64,000 nucleotides of DNA from an uncultured Alphaproteobacteria bacterium (GTDB lineage Bacteria; Pseudomonadota; Alphaproteobacteria; Rs-D84), in the NCBI GenBank assembly GCA_947367055.1, contig CANBCI010000002.1:142005-206004 (forward strand), in the 5' to 3' direction. Under the pieces are notes generated by a model. It made no database searches and was not told the DNA's origin. It saw nothing but the letters and a program-made list of their open reading frames with translations. The position numbers were made by a program, and so were the translations under genes. Positions within the stretch are counted from its first letter, which is position 1, and every line of letters starts with the position of its first letter. Of this stretch, positions 24,850 to 33,293 are shown piece by piece.

Positions 24850-25308
24850 TTAATCGCGGGGGATTATGCGGGCGCGTTCACCGTATTCCGCATCCAAGAC
24901 ATAAACTTTTTGCCCGACGGAAAATTTAACATCCGTTCCCTGGGTCAGTGTAATCGCCTTGCCGGAATTCAGTTTTACAATGTATTCGTACCCATTTTGT
25001 GCGGACAGACCTTCCTGGGCCTTGGCGCCAATCATTCCGCCCAGCACCGCGCCGCCAACCGCGCCGATGACATTCACGGCCGAATTTCCCCCAATCATGG
25101 AACCCGCGGCGCCGCCCGCAATTCCGCCGGCCAGTGATCCTACACCGCCGTTTTCGGTTGCAATGCGCACTTGGCGTACATTGATTATGGTGCCTTCGGC
25201 CACGGAATTTATTTGCCCGGCGGCCGACGTTTCATAACGGTCGGTATTCAGATTTGCCGCACACGCCGTCAGCACCGCCGCCATAAATATTGCCAGAATC
25301 TTTTTCAT
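24850..25308 (-). CDS. Glycine-zipper outer-membrane lipoprotein (SlyB-like)
   Basis: A 152-residue protein with a lipoprotein signal peptide ending in the lipobox LTAC (Cys 16), so lipidated and probably in the outer membrane. A glycine-zipper pair (GGIAGGAAGSMIGG and GAVGGAVLGGMIG) spans residues 58-95, followed by a small beta domain (YIVKLNSGKAITLTQG). The organisation matches SlyB/Pcp 17-kDa antigen-type lipoproteins that support envelope integrity. AAGGAGTAAAA precedes the ATG. Confidence 0.85.
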   Translation of the reverse strand: MKKILAIFMAAVLTACAANLNTDRYETSAAGQINSVAEGTIINVRQVRIATENGGVGSLAGGIAGGAAGSMIGGNSAVNVIGAVGGAVLGGMIGAKAQEGLSAQNGYEYIVKLNSGKAITLTQGTDVKFSVGQKVYVLDAEYGERARIIPRD

Positions 25309-25381
25309 TTTTACTCCTTTTGATTTTTAGTGTACCGCCTATTTATGCCTTTTGCAAGTTTGATGCAAAGGATTTTTTGGG

Positions 25382-25410
25382 TTGTGTTTGGTTCGGGCAT
25401 TGGATATAAT
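25382..25410 (+). promoter_or_regulatory. Promoter of leader copy B
   Basis: TTGTGT (25382), 17-base spacer, TATAAT (25405). Confidence 0.75.
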
Positions 25411-25416
25411 AAAAAT

Positions 25417-25684
25417 TGAACCCAAAGGGATATTGGGTTCGGGGTCTTCAAAAAGCCCATAATCGAAATAGCGTGCGTGTGACGCATGCTATATCCACGG
25501 TGCGTACGGCGTGAACGCAGTACTGTTGCCCCGATTTATTCAAAGTCGGGGAGCGTGTGGCTATATAACAGCGCGTTTTTAGCGTAAAGGCCGCATGGGT
25601 CATTTTTCGATTATGATTTTTTGAACTCCCCGACCGCCATGTCCTTGGCGGTTTTGCTTGGAATACGCATAGTAGAGGGAAAAA
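25417..25684 (+). promoter_or_regulatory. Structured leader RNA, copy B
   Basis: The P1 5' strand at 25447..25468 (TTCAAAAA and CATAATCGAAA) pairs with the 3' strand at 25605..25625 (TTTCGATTATG and TTTTTGAA); the 11-bp match CATAATCGAAA/TTTCGATTATG is perfect. The C-rich strand CCCCGA is at 25529..25534, the switch strand GTCGGGGAG at 25545..25553 and the pseudoknot strand CTCCCCGACC at 25626..25635. The terminator ACCGCCA/TGGCGGTTTT is at 25633..25655. The ATG is 30 bases further on. Confidence 0.78.
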
Positions 25685-26518
25685 ATGATTAAGAAATTTA
25701 TGGCCGCTTTTATATTATTCTGTGGTATAACATACGATGTGTTTGCCGTTGGTGGGTGTAATGGCGATTATGGCAATAAATGTCCCGCCAATGGCGGTGC
25801 CGGTTCAGCTTGGAAAGATTATACTGTGGATACATCATTGAACGAGGAAATGTGCGGTGTGCGGGCATATGATGACGCCACGGGGGTTAAATATATGTAC
25901 GCGCCTGCCGATGATATGTGCGTGTGTAATATCGCAGATGACCCGCATATAAGTTTCTATTGGGGGGCCGGATGCTATTGTGATGATGGCTATTATCTGG
26001 CGAATTCTGATTCAACTGAATGCACAAAATGTCCGTCTAATTATCCGCTATCAATTGGTTTTCGCCAGACTGGGGATGATACTGGTTCTGTTGGCAATTG
26101 GGGAAATGATATGGACGCCTGCTATCGTAATTTTGTCGCGCGCGGGCAAAATGTTTCAATAGATGTAATGGAATATTCTTACGGAACCGGATATATAAAG
26201 TCGGTCACATGCGCAAACGGTTATTATACAACGGAAAATTGGGTTGATACAGAATATGATTTATACTATGAAGACAATGACGGCAATGCGGGATACGCAT
26301 GCAAACCGGTGGGCGAAGAATATTATTCAACTGCGGACAATTCGCGTGAAAAGTGCCCGTCATATGTAAATGCGTCCGGTGAAACGGTGCCCGGACATAC
26401 GACCGGGGCTGGCGATGGCGCGGCATCAATAACAGATTGCGCCATTGCGGAAAGTGAAATATTCAGCGATGAAACGGGAACATTTGTTTATGACGGCGGA
26501 TGCAAGTATTCAAAATAA
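25685..26518 (+). CDS. Exported Cys-rich protein B with shared C-terminal module
   Basis: A 277-residue protein with a signal peptide (IKKFMAAFILFCGITYDVFA). The mature protein is acidic, Tyr/Gly/Asp-rich, with about 16 cysteines in EGF-like spacing (CVCNIADD, GCYCDDGYYLANS, CTKCPSNYP). It ends with REKCPSYVN, a TDC, then DETGTFVYDGGCKY, the same module as proteins A, C1 and D. Function unknown, probably surface or periplasmic. GAGGGAAAAA precedes the ATG; regulation is probably through leader copy B. Confidence 0.85.
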   Translation: MIKKFMAAFILFCGITYDVFAVGGCNGDYGNKCPANGGAGSAWKDYTVDTSLNEEMCGVRAYDDATGVKYMYAPADDMCVCNIADDPHISFYWGAGCYCDDGYYLANSDSTECTKCPSNYPLSIGFRQTGDDTGSVGNWGNDMDACYRNFVARGQNVSIDVMEYSYGTGYIKSVTCANGYYTTENWVDTEYDLYYEDNDGNAGYACKPVGEEYYSTADNSREKCPSYVNASGETVPGHTTGAGDGAASITDCAIAESEIFSDETGTFVYDGGCKYSK

Positions 26519-26542
26519 TTTCAGGGATAAACCTTATATAAA

Positions 26543-26596
26543 AATCCCCCGCATGAAATGGGGGATTATAAAAGCATGCCGGGGCGGCATGCTTTT
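26543..26596. terminator. Tandem terminator hairpins between gene B and tig
   Basis: AATCCCCC/GGGGGATT (26543..26567) and AAAAGCATGCC/GGCATGCTTTT (26570..26596); the second is symmetric and can serve both strands. Confidence 0.8.
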
Positions 26597-26604
26597 ATGT
26601 GGTG

Positions 26605-27918
26605 TTATCGAACCTCGGCCTGCTTAAAAAGTTCTTCGGGCTTTACGGCCTTTTCCTTTTGCTTGACATGGGTCAGCATTGCGTCCAAAGCCTTGCGTTC
26701 GAAAATCATACCGCGCAGCATTGACAGTGCATTTTGATTCTTGTTATAGAATTCAAATACCTGTTTCGGGTCCGGATAGCGCGCGGCCTCGGCCCAGACG
26801 GCCTGCTGCAGGTCGTCACGGGAAACCTCTACCTTGTTCTGGGTGCCCCATTCGGCCAAAATCAGACCCAGTTTGACACGGCGTTCGGCATCCTTGCGTT
26901 CTTTCTTTTCATCCCATTTGTGGTCGTCCGATTTGCAATCGGTTCCGCAATGTGCATGATGCGCGTCGTGTTCGGATTTTGCCATGTTCAGTTCCTGTTC
27001 AACCAAAATTTCCGGCAAGTCCATTTTTACCTTGTCCGCCAGTATGTCCAGCAGTTCGTTGCGCATGTCGCGTTTTGAGGCCTCTTCATACTGTTCATTT
27101 ATTATATTGCGAATATGCTCGCGCAGGGCGTCAACCGATTCCTGGCCGACTGTTTTTGCCAATTCATCGTTCAGTTCCGGCAATTCATGCTTGCGCAGTT
27201 CGTGAATTTCAACTTCAAACCGGGCATCCTTGCCGGCCAGGTTTTCAGCATGGTATGCGTCGGGGAATTTCACATTGACGTCAAATTTGTCACCGACCTT
27301 GTGCCCGATAATCTGGTCTTCAAATCCGGGGATAAACGCGCCGGACCCCAAAATCAGATGATGCTTTTTCGCCTCGCCGCCTTCGAATGCGTCCTTGCCG
27401 ATAAAGCCCTTGAAATCAATCACCGCAACGTCGCCGTCTGCGGCAACATAGTCTGCGCCCTGCTTTACAGCGGTGCTGCGTGATTTGCGCAGGTTTTCCA
27501 ATGATTTTTCAACCTCGGCCTCGTCCAGTTTTGTAGTCTTTTTTGTGACGGTGAATTTGTCCAAATCAATCGCCGGCAGTGTCGGCAGAATATCAAATTC
27601 CAGTGTGTATTCGGCATCCTTGCCAATTTCCCAGCCGGCCAAATCTGCCTTTGGCGCACCGGCCAGACGGATTTTCTTTTCGGTCGTAAAGTCGACCAAA
27701 TCTTTGTTCATCAGTTTATCAATGGCTTCGCCGTATGCGGATGCACCAAATTTCTGGCGCAGGACGTTTAATGGGATGTGCCCCGCACGGAATCCCGGCA
27801 TTTTTGCCGTTTTGCCGTATTCGGTTAGGATTTCATCCGCCGCCGCCTGAATATCCGCCGCGGAAATCAAGCCGTTTACAGAATAATGCAAGTCTTTGAT
27901 TTTTTCTTTTTTAAACAT
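26605..27918 (-). CDS. tig: Trigger factor with His/Cys-rich insertion
   Basis: A 437-residue ribosome-associated chaperone and peptidyl-prolyl isomerase. The ribosome-binding signature is GFRAGHIPLNVLRQKFG near residue 42, the FKBP-type domain runs about residues 155-245 (DGDVAVIDFKGFIG), and the helical C-terminal chaperone domain follows. An unusual insertion of about 25 residues near 320 contains HDAHHAHCGTDC and HKW, resembling a metal-binding loop. Single gene with a terminator shared with gene B. Confidence 0.95.
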   Translation of the reverse strand: MFKKEKIKDLHYSVNGLISAADIQAAADEILTEYGKTAKMPGFRAGHIPLNVLRQKFGASAYGEAIDKLMNKDLVDFTTEKKIRLAGAPKADLAGWEIGKDAEYTLEFDILPTLPAIDLDKFTVTKKTTKLDEAEVEKSLENLRKSRSTAVKQGADYVAADGDVAVIDFKGFIGKDAFEGGEAKKHHLILGSGAFIPGFEDQIIGHKVGDKFDVNVKFPDAYHAENLAGKDARFEVEIHELRKHELPELNDELAKTVGQESVDALREHIRNIINEQYEEASKRDMRNELLDILADKVKMDLPEILVEQELNMAKSEHDAHHAHCGTDCKSDDHKWDEKKERKDAERRVKLGLILAEWGTQNKVEVSRDDLQQAVWAEAARYPDPKQVFEFYNKNQNALSMLRGMIFERKALDAMLTHVKQKEKAVKPEELFKQAEVR

Positions 27919-28008
27919 GTTTTTCCCCTAAAAAATATGAATTGCGGTGTGATTATACACGGTTTTTTTGTAAACGCAATATCAAACTTAACCTAAAATA
28001 TATTTATA

Positions 28009-28037
28009 TTGACAAAACGCGATGCGTTGTGTAGAGT
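28009..28037 (+). promoter_or_regulatory. Promoter of the 87-residue membrane protein
   Basis: TTGACA (28009), 17-base spacer, TAGAGT (28032). Confidence 0.65.
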
Positions 28038-28071
28038 TTTGCCTGCAATAAACTTGAAAGCAGGTATAAAT

Positions 28072-28335
28072 ATGAAATTGAATACAAAAATGTCTGCCTT
28101 TGATAAACGCGTGCACCGTGCGGCGGGTATTTTCTGGGCGATTGCATCTGATCCGGCGGTACTGCTGGGTGCGTTTTTGATTTCTGCGGCGGCGGCGGCA
28201 ATGATATTTGATAAAAACAATGAATCCGATTGCAAAGGTCGGCAATGTGTTTCGGTACAAAATGCCGATGGCTTTAATCGCGTGGATTCGGCGCGGTTAT
28301 CGTTATTTAATGACGAAACCATACGCGGGCGTTAA
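28072..28335 (+). CDS. Small single-pass membrane protein
   Basis: An 87-residue protein of unknown function. A basic N-terminal region (FDKRVHRAAG) is followed by a membrane segment near residues 29-45 (AVLLGAFLISAAAAAMIF) and a hydrophilic tail with two cysteines (CKGRQC). ATG 28072 lies 35 bases after a clear promoter; AGCAGG precedes it. It is divergent from tig and converges with the Cys-rich pair. Confidence 0.7.
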   Translation: MKLNTKMSAFDKRVHRAAGIFWAIASDPAVLLGAFLISAAAAAMIFDKNNESDCKGRQCVSVQNADGFNRVDSARLSLFNDETIRGR

Positions 28336-28401
28336 AATATTTTTGAATGCGCGCGGGAATGGAAACTGCCCGCGGCATGGGCACTGATTATTATTTTGAA
28401 T

Positions 28402-28677
28402 TTATTCTTTATAATAACAGTTGGATGTGAATTTGAACGTCCCGCTTGTATCTGTATAAGTACTGGTGGTCGTGGCATAGCAAGATGTCCGGCCACCGGT
28501 ATTTTTATCGGGGCTGGTGCCGGTGACGCCGCCGGATGTCGGGCACTGTTTGCATGTGGTGCCGTCCAGATAGTATCCCGCGGCGCATGAATATGTTGTG
28601 CTGGAAACCGTGCATGTGTCGCCATATGTCGGTATGATTGGCATTGAAAGTATAAAAAACAGACAGGCTTTTTTCAT
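28402..28677 (-). CDS. Exported Cys-rich protein C1 with shared C-terminal module
   Basis: A 91-residue protein with a signal peptide (KKACLFFILSMPIIPTYG). It is almost entirely the shared module: CAAGYYLDGTTCKQCP, a TSC, then DTSGTFKFTSNCYY near the end. This is the minimal version of the family. It lies 31 bases downstream of protein C2 in the same transcription unit, so leader copy C probably controls both. Function unknown. Confidence 0.82.
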   Translation of the reverse strand: MKKACLFFILSMPIIPTYGDTCTVSSTTYSCAAGYYLDGTTCKQCPTSGGVTGTSPDKNTGGRTSCYATTTSTYTDTSGTFKFTSNCYYKE

Positions 28678-28708
28678 TTTTTATTCCTATGATTTTCTGA
28701 TTTATGGC

Positions 28709-29086
28709 CTATAAAATTCCTACGGATGATGCTACGCACATAAGTTTTTTCCCGCATGTATCCGTTGCTGTATATTGCATACATTGTTCTATTGTGGTTG
28801 TCGGGCTGCATGAGCCGTATTTTGTTGTCGTATAACGATGTGTTGCGGAATCATATGTTGTAGTGCTGGCGCGGGTACAGGTATTGCAAAGTGTCCCACC
28901 CAGCGACCAGCCAGTCGGGCAAGTCGGTACATTTGTATTTGCCGGACAGCAGTACCCGTTTGTTGTACCGGCCGGGCATTCGCAGCCGTTTAAATTACAA
29001 CTGCCGCACCTGGAAAGTGCGCCAAATCCATGACCAGTATAAAACATAATGGCGGCGCATAAAATGCCGGGCATAATAATTTTCAT
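28709..29086 (-). CDS. Exported Cys-rich protein C2
   Basis: A 125-residue protein with a signal peptide (KIIMPGILCAAIMFYTGHGFG). About 14 cysteines follow (CGSCNLNGCECPAG, CCPANTNVPTCP, CNTCTR, CGKKLMC). It lacks the DxSGTF tail seen in its downstream partner. ATG 29086 is chosen because the signal peptide begins there with GGAG upstream and the leader ends just before. First gene of a two-gene unit; function unknown. Confidence 0.82.
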   Translation of the reverse strand: MKIIMPGILCAAIMFYTGHGFGALSRCGSCNLNGCECPAGTTNGYCCPANTNVPTCPTGWSLGGTLCNTCTRASTTTYDSATHRYTTTKYGSCSPTTTIEQCMQYTATDTCGKKLMCVASSVGIL

Positions 29087-29356
29087 GTTTTTCTCCTTCC
29101 GTTGTTTTGTTGTGACAAAGCAAAAACCACCAAAAGATTTTGGCGGTCGGGAAGTTAGAAAAATCATAAATATGAATGACCCCGCGGCTTTTGGCGAACC
29201 TTATCACCGCGGCTTCCCGGCCGTATTGGTCGGGATTGGAAAATATATGGCGCCAAACGCGCCGACATATTTTCGTGTCGGATAACGGCGGTTGCGAAAC
29301 CGCTGCATATTTATGGGATTTTCTAAGTCCCGAATCCAATATCCCTATTGAATTCA
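29087..29356 (-). promoter_or_regulatory. Structured leader RNA, copy C
   Basis: The P1 5' strand (29328-29306) pairs with the 3' strand (29174-29155): CATAAATATG with CATATTTATG is a perfect 10-bp match, followed by TTAGAAAA with TTTTCTAA. The C-rich strand TCCCGACC is at 29235-29228, the switch GGCCGGGAAG at 29222-29213 and the pseudoknot strand CTTCCCGACC at 29154-29145. The terminator ACCGCCAAAA/TTTTGGTGGT with TTTTT is at 29147-29122. The local inner stem is CCGCGG/CCGCGG. Confidence 0.75.
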
Positions 29357-29362
29357 TTGTGA

Positions 29363-29391
29363 ATTATAAATTAAGTCGGAAATAAAAACAA
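29363..29391 (-). promoter_or_regulatory. Promoter of leader copy C
   Basis: Minus strand TTGTTT (29391-29386), 17-base spacer, TATAAT (29368-29363). Confidence 0.72.
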
Positions 29392-29429
29392 GGGCATATT
29401 TAATATTGTTGACAATTGGATGCCATATA

Positions 29430-29457
29430 AAAAATCCCGCCATTTGGCGGGATTTTT
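29430..29457 (-). terminator. dnaK terminator
   Basis: AAAATCCCGCC-ATTT-GGCGGGATTTTTT, symmetric with strong T-runs. Confidence 0.88.
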
Positions 29458-29470
29458 TGTGACGGCGATA

Positions 29471-31369
29471 TTATTTCTTTTCAGAAAAATCCGCATCACG
29501 CGTGCCGTCATCGTTCGGCTTGTCGGCGTTCTGGTCGCTTGCGCCGTTTTGTGCCTCTTGGGTGGCTTTGTAGACGGCCTCGCCCAGTTTCATGGCCTTT
29601 TCAGTCAATGCGTCTGTTTTTGCCTTCAGGCTTTCCGCCGTGGCGTCCGCCTTGGCCAATTCGTCGGCCAATTCGGTCTTTGCAGATTCAATCGCCTTCT
29701 TTTCATCTTCGCTGATTTTGTCGCCATGTTCTTTCAGTGATTTTTCAATACTGAATATGGCGGTTTCGGCGACATTTTTTGCCTCGGCCAGTTCGCGTTT
29801 TTTCTTGTCCGCGTCGGCGTTGGCGGCCGCTTCGTCAACCATGCGTTTGATTTCCTCTTCGGAGAGCCCGCCGTCCGATTTGATTGAAATTGCCTGCTCT
29901 TTGCCGGTGCCTTTATCCTTGGCGGAAACATGCACGATACCATTCGCATCAATGTCAAACGATACTTCAATCTGGGGCATGCCGCGTGGCGCGGGTGCGA
30001 TGCCTTCCAGATTAAATTGCCCCAGCAGTTTGTTATCCGCTGCCATGTCGCGTTCACCTTGGAATACGCGGATGGTCACGGCCGACTGGTTGTCTTCGGC
30101 GGTTGAAAATACCTGGGACTTTTTCGTCGGGATTGTTGTGTTGCGGTCAATCAAACGCGTGAACACGCCGCCCAGTGTTTCAATGCCCAGTGACAATGGC
30201 GTTACGTCCAGCAACAGAACATCTTTTACATCGCCCTTTAGAACACCGCCCTGAATCGCCGCGCCCATTGCAACGACTTCGTCCGGGTTGACGCCCTTGT
30301 GCGGTTCGCGTCCAAAGAATTCTTTGACCGTGTCTTGAACTTTCGGCATGCGGGTCTGGCCGCCAACCAGAATAACTTCGTTAATCTGGGATTTGTCCAG
30401 GCCGGCGTCTTTTAACGCCTTGCGGCACGGTTCAATTGTGCGCTGTATCAAATCGTCAACCAATGATTCCAGCTTTGCACGCGTCAGGGTTGTGTTAAAG
30501 TGTTTCGGGCCGCTGGCGTCCGCCGTCAAGAACGGCAGGTTGATTTCCGTTGATGTCTTGGACGACAATTCAATTTTTGCCTTTTCTGCGGCCTCTTTCA
30601 AGCGCTGCAAGGCCAGTTTGTCGTTCGACAAATCAATGCCGGTCTGGGATTTGAATTCTGAAATCAGATATTCCAAAATGCGCGCGTCAAAGTCGGACCC
30701 GCCCAGCGCCGTGTCACCGTTGGTGGATTTAACCTCAAACACGCCGTCAACGATTTCCAAAATTGAAACGTCGAATGTACCGCCGCCCAAGTCGTAAACC
30801 GCAATAACACCGTTTTTGTTCTTTTCCAGACCGTATGCCAATGCGGCGGCCGTCGGTTCATTAACAATACGCAAAACGTTCAGACCCGCAATACGGCCGG
30901 CGTCCTTGGTTGCCTGGCGCTGGGAATCGTTGAAGTATGCAGGCACAGTTATAACCGCATCGGTGACCGTTTCGCCCAGATATGCTTCTGCGTCTTTCTT
31001 TAATTTCGCCAGAATCATGGCCGAAATCTGTGACGGGGCATATTTTTTTCCGTCCATTTCAACCCACGCGTCGCCGTTGTCGCCGGCAACAATATTATAC
31101 GGCACGCGTGCGTTTATATCGCGCACCGCCGGCGTGTCAAAGCGCAGTCCCATAAGGCGCTTGATTTCATAAATTGTGTTTTCGGGGTTGGTGACCGCCT
31201 GATTCTTGGCGGTAATACCGACCAATTGTTCGCCACCGGATGTCAGTGCAACGACCGACGGGGTTGTGCGTTGTCCCTCTGCGTTTTCAATGATTTTGGG
31301 GTCGGTGCCGTCCATGAATGCCATGGCGGAATTTGTCGTACCCAAATCAATGCCCAGTACTTTTCCCAT
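29471..31369 (-). CDS. dnaK: Chaperone protein DnaK
   Basis: A 632-residue Hsp70 that folds and refolds cytoplasmic proteins with DnaJ and GrpE. The ATPase domain has [14 protein letters not shown] near residue 4, [15 protein letters not shown] and [10 protein letters not shown]; the substrate-binding domain follows from about residue 385, with a helical lid and an acidic Asn/Asp-rich tail. AAGGAGTG precedes the ATG. dnaJ and grpE are not adjacent. The upstream minus strand has CTTGAA and CTATATAA, which could be a heat-shock or sigma70 promoter. Confidence 0.98.
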   Translation of the reverse strand: MGKVLGIDLGTTNSAMAFMDGTDPKIIENAEGQRTTPSVVALTSGGEQLVGITAKNQAVTNPENTIYEIKRLMGLRFDTPAVRDINARVPYNIVAGDNGDAWVEMDGKKYAPSQISAMILAKLKKDAEAYLGETVTDAVITVPAYFNDSQRQATKDAGRIAGLNVLRIVNEPTAAALAYGLEKNKNGVIAVYDLGGGTFDVSILEIVDGVFEVKSTNGDTALGGSDFDARILEYLISEFKSQTGIDLSNDKLALQRLKEAAEKAKIELSSKTSTEINLPFLTADASGPKHFNTTLTRAKLESLVDDLIQRTIEPCRKALKDAGLDKSQINEVILVGGQTRMPKVQDTVKEFFGREPHKGVNPDEVVAMGAAIQGGVLKGDVKDVLLLDVTPLSLGIETLGGVFTRLIDRNTTIPTKKSQVFSTAEDNQSAVTIRVFQGERDMAADNKLLGQFNLEGIAPAPRGMPQIEVSFDIDANGIVHVSAKDKGTGKEQAISIKSDGGLSEEEIKRMVDEAAANADADKKKRELAEAKNVAETAIFSIEKSLKEHGDKISEDEKKAIESAKTELADELAKADATAESLKAKTDALTEKAMKLGEAVYKATQEAQNGASDQNADKPNDDGTRDADFSEKK

Positions 31370-31454
31370 TTTTCACTCCTTGTTAATCTTTTGCTATGCC
31401 ATTATATAGTGAACACTAAAAAGCATTTCAAGACCACAGGAAAAAAATAATACG

Positions 31455-31481
31455 AAAAAAACCGCCCGAATTGGGCGGTTT
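31455..31481 (-). terminator. rplY terminator
   Basis: AACCGCCC-AATT-GGGCGGTT hairpin followed on the minus strand by a T-run. Confidence 0.85.
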
Positions 31482-31499
31482 GAACATGCAATATGCGAA

Positions 31500-32117
31500 T
31501 TATTTTTTCGCCGGTGCGGCCGCGGCTGCTGCAGGTTTTGCATCGCCCGCCTCTTCCGGCATTTTACCGCCGATGATTGCGAATGCCAATTCCGCCTGGT
31601 GCAGGCCCAGTTCAACGCCCGCCGGCAGAACCAGGTCGGTTCCATGAACGGTGTCACCGATTGTCAGGTTGGTCAAATCAATCGTGATTTTTTCCGGAAT
31701 CGCATCAACCAATCCGCGCAGTGCAACCTTGCGAACCGCAAAGTTCAATACGCCGCCCAATTTCAGGCCCTTTGATACTTCGGCATTGATGACTTCGACC
31801 GGAACAACGACGTTGACCGGGCTTTTTACATCAATACGTTTGAAATCAACGTGGATTGGCGCATCAGAAATCGGATGATATTGAATATCCATCAGCATGG
31901 CGTCTTCGGTGCCGGCCGATGTTTGAATTTGAAACAATTTTGTCCGCAAGCTGGGCTGTTTCAGCAACATTCCGAACTCACGCCCGTTCAGTTCAATTGC
32001 CACAGGGGATTTCTTTTCGCCATAGATGACGGCGGGAATGTTTTTGTTGTTGCGGATGCTACGCGCGGCCCCCTTGCCTGCGACATTGCGAATTTCTGCA
32101 TTTAATTTAATTGCCAT
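31500..32117 (-). CDS. rplY: 50S ribosomal protein L25 (Ctc family)
   Basis: A 205-residue 5S rRNA-binding protein of the long Ctc form. The N-terminal L25 domain includes GAARSIRNNKNIPAVIYG and MDIQYHPISDAPIHVDF, followed by the TL5 C-terminal beta domain (to about residue 185) and an Ala/Pro/Lys tail. AAAGGATAAAAA lies upstream of the ATG. Single gene between rsmD and dnaK. Confidence 0.95.
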   Translation of the reverse strand: MAIKLNAEIRNVAGKGAARSIRNNKNIPAVIYGEKKSPVAIELNGREFGMLLKQPSLRTKLFQIQTSAGTEDAMLMDIQYHPISDAPIHVDFKRIDVKSPVNVVVPVEVINAEVSKGLKLGGVLNFAVRKVALRGLVDAIPEKITIDLTNLTIGDTVHGTDLVLPAGVELGLHQAELAFAIIGGKMPEEAGDAKPAAAAAAPAKK

Positions 32118-32217
32118 TTTTTATCCTTTTAATAGCGTTTTGTTTATATTTCACGCAACCTCCAAGGGTGTTGCGCAGGCGATATTATTACTTAAAATAT
32201 TTGAAAATGCAAGGTTT

Positions 32218-32784
32218 TTATTCGGTGGGTTTGCGCATAATTAAAAATCGTGCACGCCCGTATTTTTTATCACGCAATATTTCCCATGCATCATCATCCG
32301 GTGCGGCGGCGTTTGGTGTATCCTGTTCCCAGATGACGACGGCCCCCGGATGCGCGACGCGGGCAAGGCGCGTTATAAATGCGCGGCCGACGGCATCGTC
32401 CGCATACGGCGGGTCAACAAATATCAAGTCGGCCGCCGCGCCAAATTGGTCGATTGCGCCGATCGCGTCCGTTTGCAGGGTTGTTGCCCGCGCATCAACA
32501 TTTAACATTGCCAAATTGTCGCGCACCGTTTTGATTGATGCGGTCGCCGTATCGGTAAATAAAACGGTGGAATTCGGATACCGCGACAGGCATTCAATTC
32601 CAAACGCGCCGCTGCCGGCAAACGCGTCCCATACGGAAATTTTTGCCGCCACGTCAATTATTCCAGATTCCAGCATATTAAACAGTGCAATGCGGGCGAT
32701 ATTCTGGGTCGGGCGTGCATTCGGCGGCAGGCGCAGTTTGCGTCCGCGGAAATTCCCCGAAATGATTTGCAATTTTGATTCCAT
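32218..32784 (-). CDS. rsmD: 16S rRNA (guanine-966-N2)-methyltransferase
   Basis: A 188-residue Rossmann methyltransferase. The N-terminus ISGNFRGRKLRLPPNARPTQN, the SAM loop WDAFAGSGAFGIE near residue 52 and the catalytic FVDPPYADD near residue 122 match RsmD, which modifies G966 in the small-subunit decoding region. Its 5' end adjoins the divergent tadA. Confidence 0.93.
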   Translation of the reverse strand: MESKLQIISGNFRGRKLRLPPNARPTQNIARIALFNMLESGIIDVAAKISVWDAFAGSGAFGIECLSRYPNSTVLFTDTATASIKTVRDNLAMLNVDARATTLQTDAIGAIDQFGAAADLIFVDPPYADDAVGRAFITRLARVAHPGAVVIWEQDTPNAAAPDDDAWEILRDKKYGRARFLIMRKPTE

Positions 32785-32801
32785 GGGTTAAAGTATATTA
32801 C

Positions 32802-33248
32802 ATGCACTTTATGACGCAAGCATTAAATTTGGCGAAACGCGCGGGCGGCCACGACGATGTTCCAATCGGCGCGGTTATTGTTTGTGACGGCCGCATAATT
32901 GCGCGCGGTGAAAATCGTGTGCAGTTGAAAAAGAATCCGACACTGCATGCGGAAATAGTCGCGATTGACCGGGCGTGCCGGAAACTGCAACAAAAATTTC
33001 TGGACGGGTGTGACATATACGTCAGTTTGGAACCATGTGCCATGTGCGCCACGGCGATTTCGTTTGCACGCATAAAAAACATATATTTTGCCGCATCCGA
33101 CCCAAAGGGTGGCGGCATTACATCAAATGCGCGTATTTTTGAAACGGATAAGCATTTGTGGAAACCGAACATTATTCAAATGCCGGAGTTTGCAGACGCG
33201 TCGGCCGAAATGTTGCGCGCGTTTTTTGCGCTACGTCGGAAAAAATAA
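32802..33248 (+). CDS. tadA: tRNA-specific adenosine deaminase
   Basis: It converts A34 to inosine in tRNA-Arg(ACG). The 148-residue protein has the zinc-deaminase motifs HAEIVAI near residue 48 (His and catalytic Glu) and PCAMC near residue 80, at the usual length. ATG 32802 is chosen because the family starts a few residues before the first helix (MTQALNLAKRA); ATG 32811 is an alternative. No clear Shine-Dalgarno. A terminator shared with pfkA follows. Confidence 0.9.
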   Translation: MHFMTQALNLAKRAGGHDDVPIGAVIVCDGRIIARGENRVQLKKNPTLHAEIVAIDRACRKLQQKFLDGCDIYVSLEPCAMCATAISFARIKNIYFAASDPKGGGITSNARIFETDKHLWKPNIIQMPEFADASAEMLRAFFALRRKK

Positions 33249-33278
33249 ATAACCGCCCTGCTTTGGACGGTTATTTTT
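33248..33278. terminator. Bidirectional terminator between tadA and pfkA
   Basis: AATAACCG pairs with CGGTTATT around a 12-base loop, T-rich on both sides. Confidence 0.75.
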
Positions 33279-33293
33279 ATTACATATAATATA

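Noticed and set aside
24392-25684. Repeated leader blocks considered as CRISPR repeats or an insertion sequence
   Set aside because: There is no regular repeat-spacer array, no inverted terminal repeats and no transposase; conservation is in base pairing, not in identical units.
29405-29430. TTGACA at 29409 considered as a plus-strand promoter
   Set aside because: No -10 at suitable spacing, and a terminator follows immediately.
32127-32217. Possible extra small gene between rsmD and rplY
   Set aside because: Only short frames without ribosome-binding sites; it reads as an ordinary intergenic gap.
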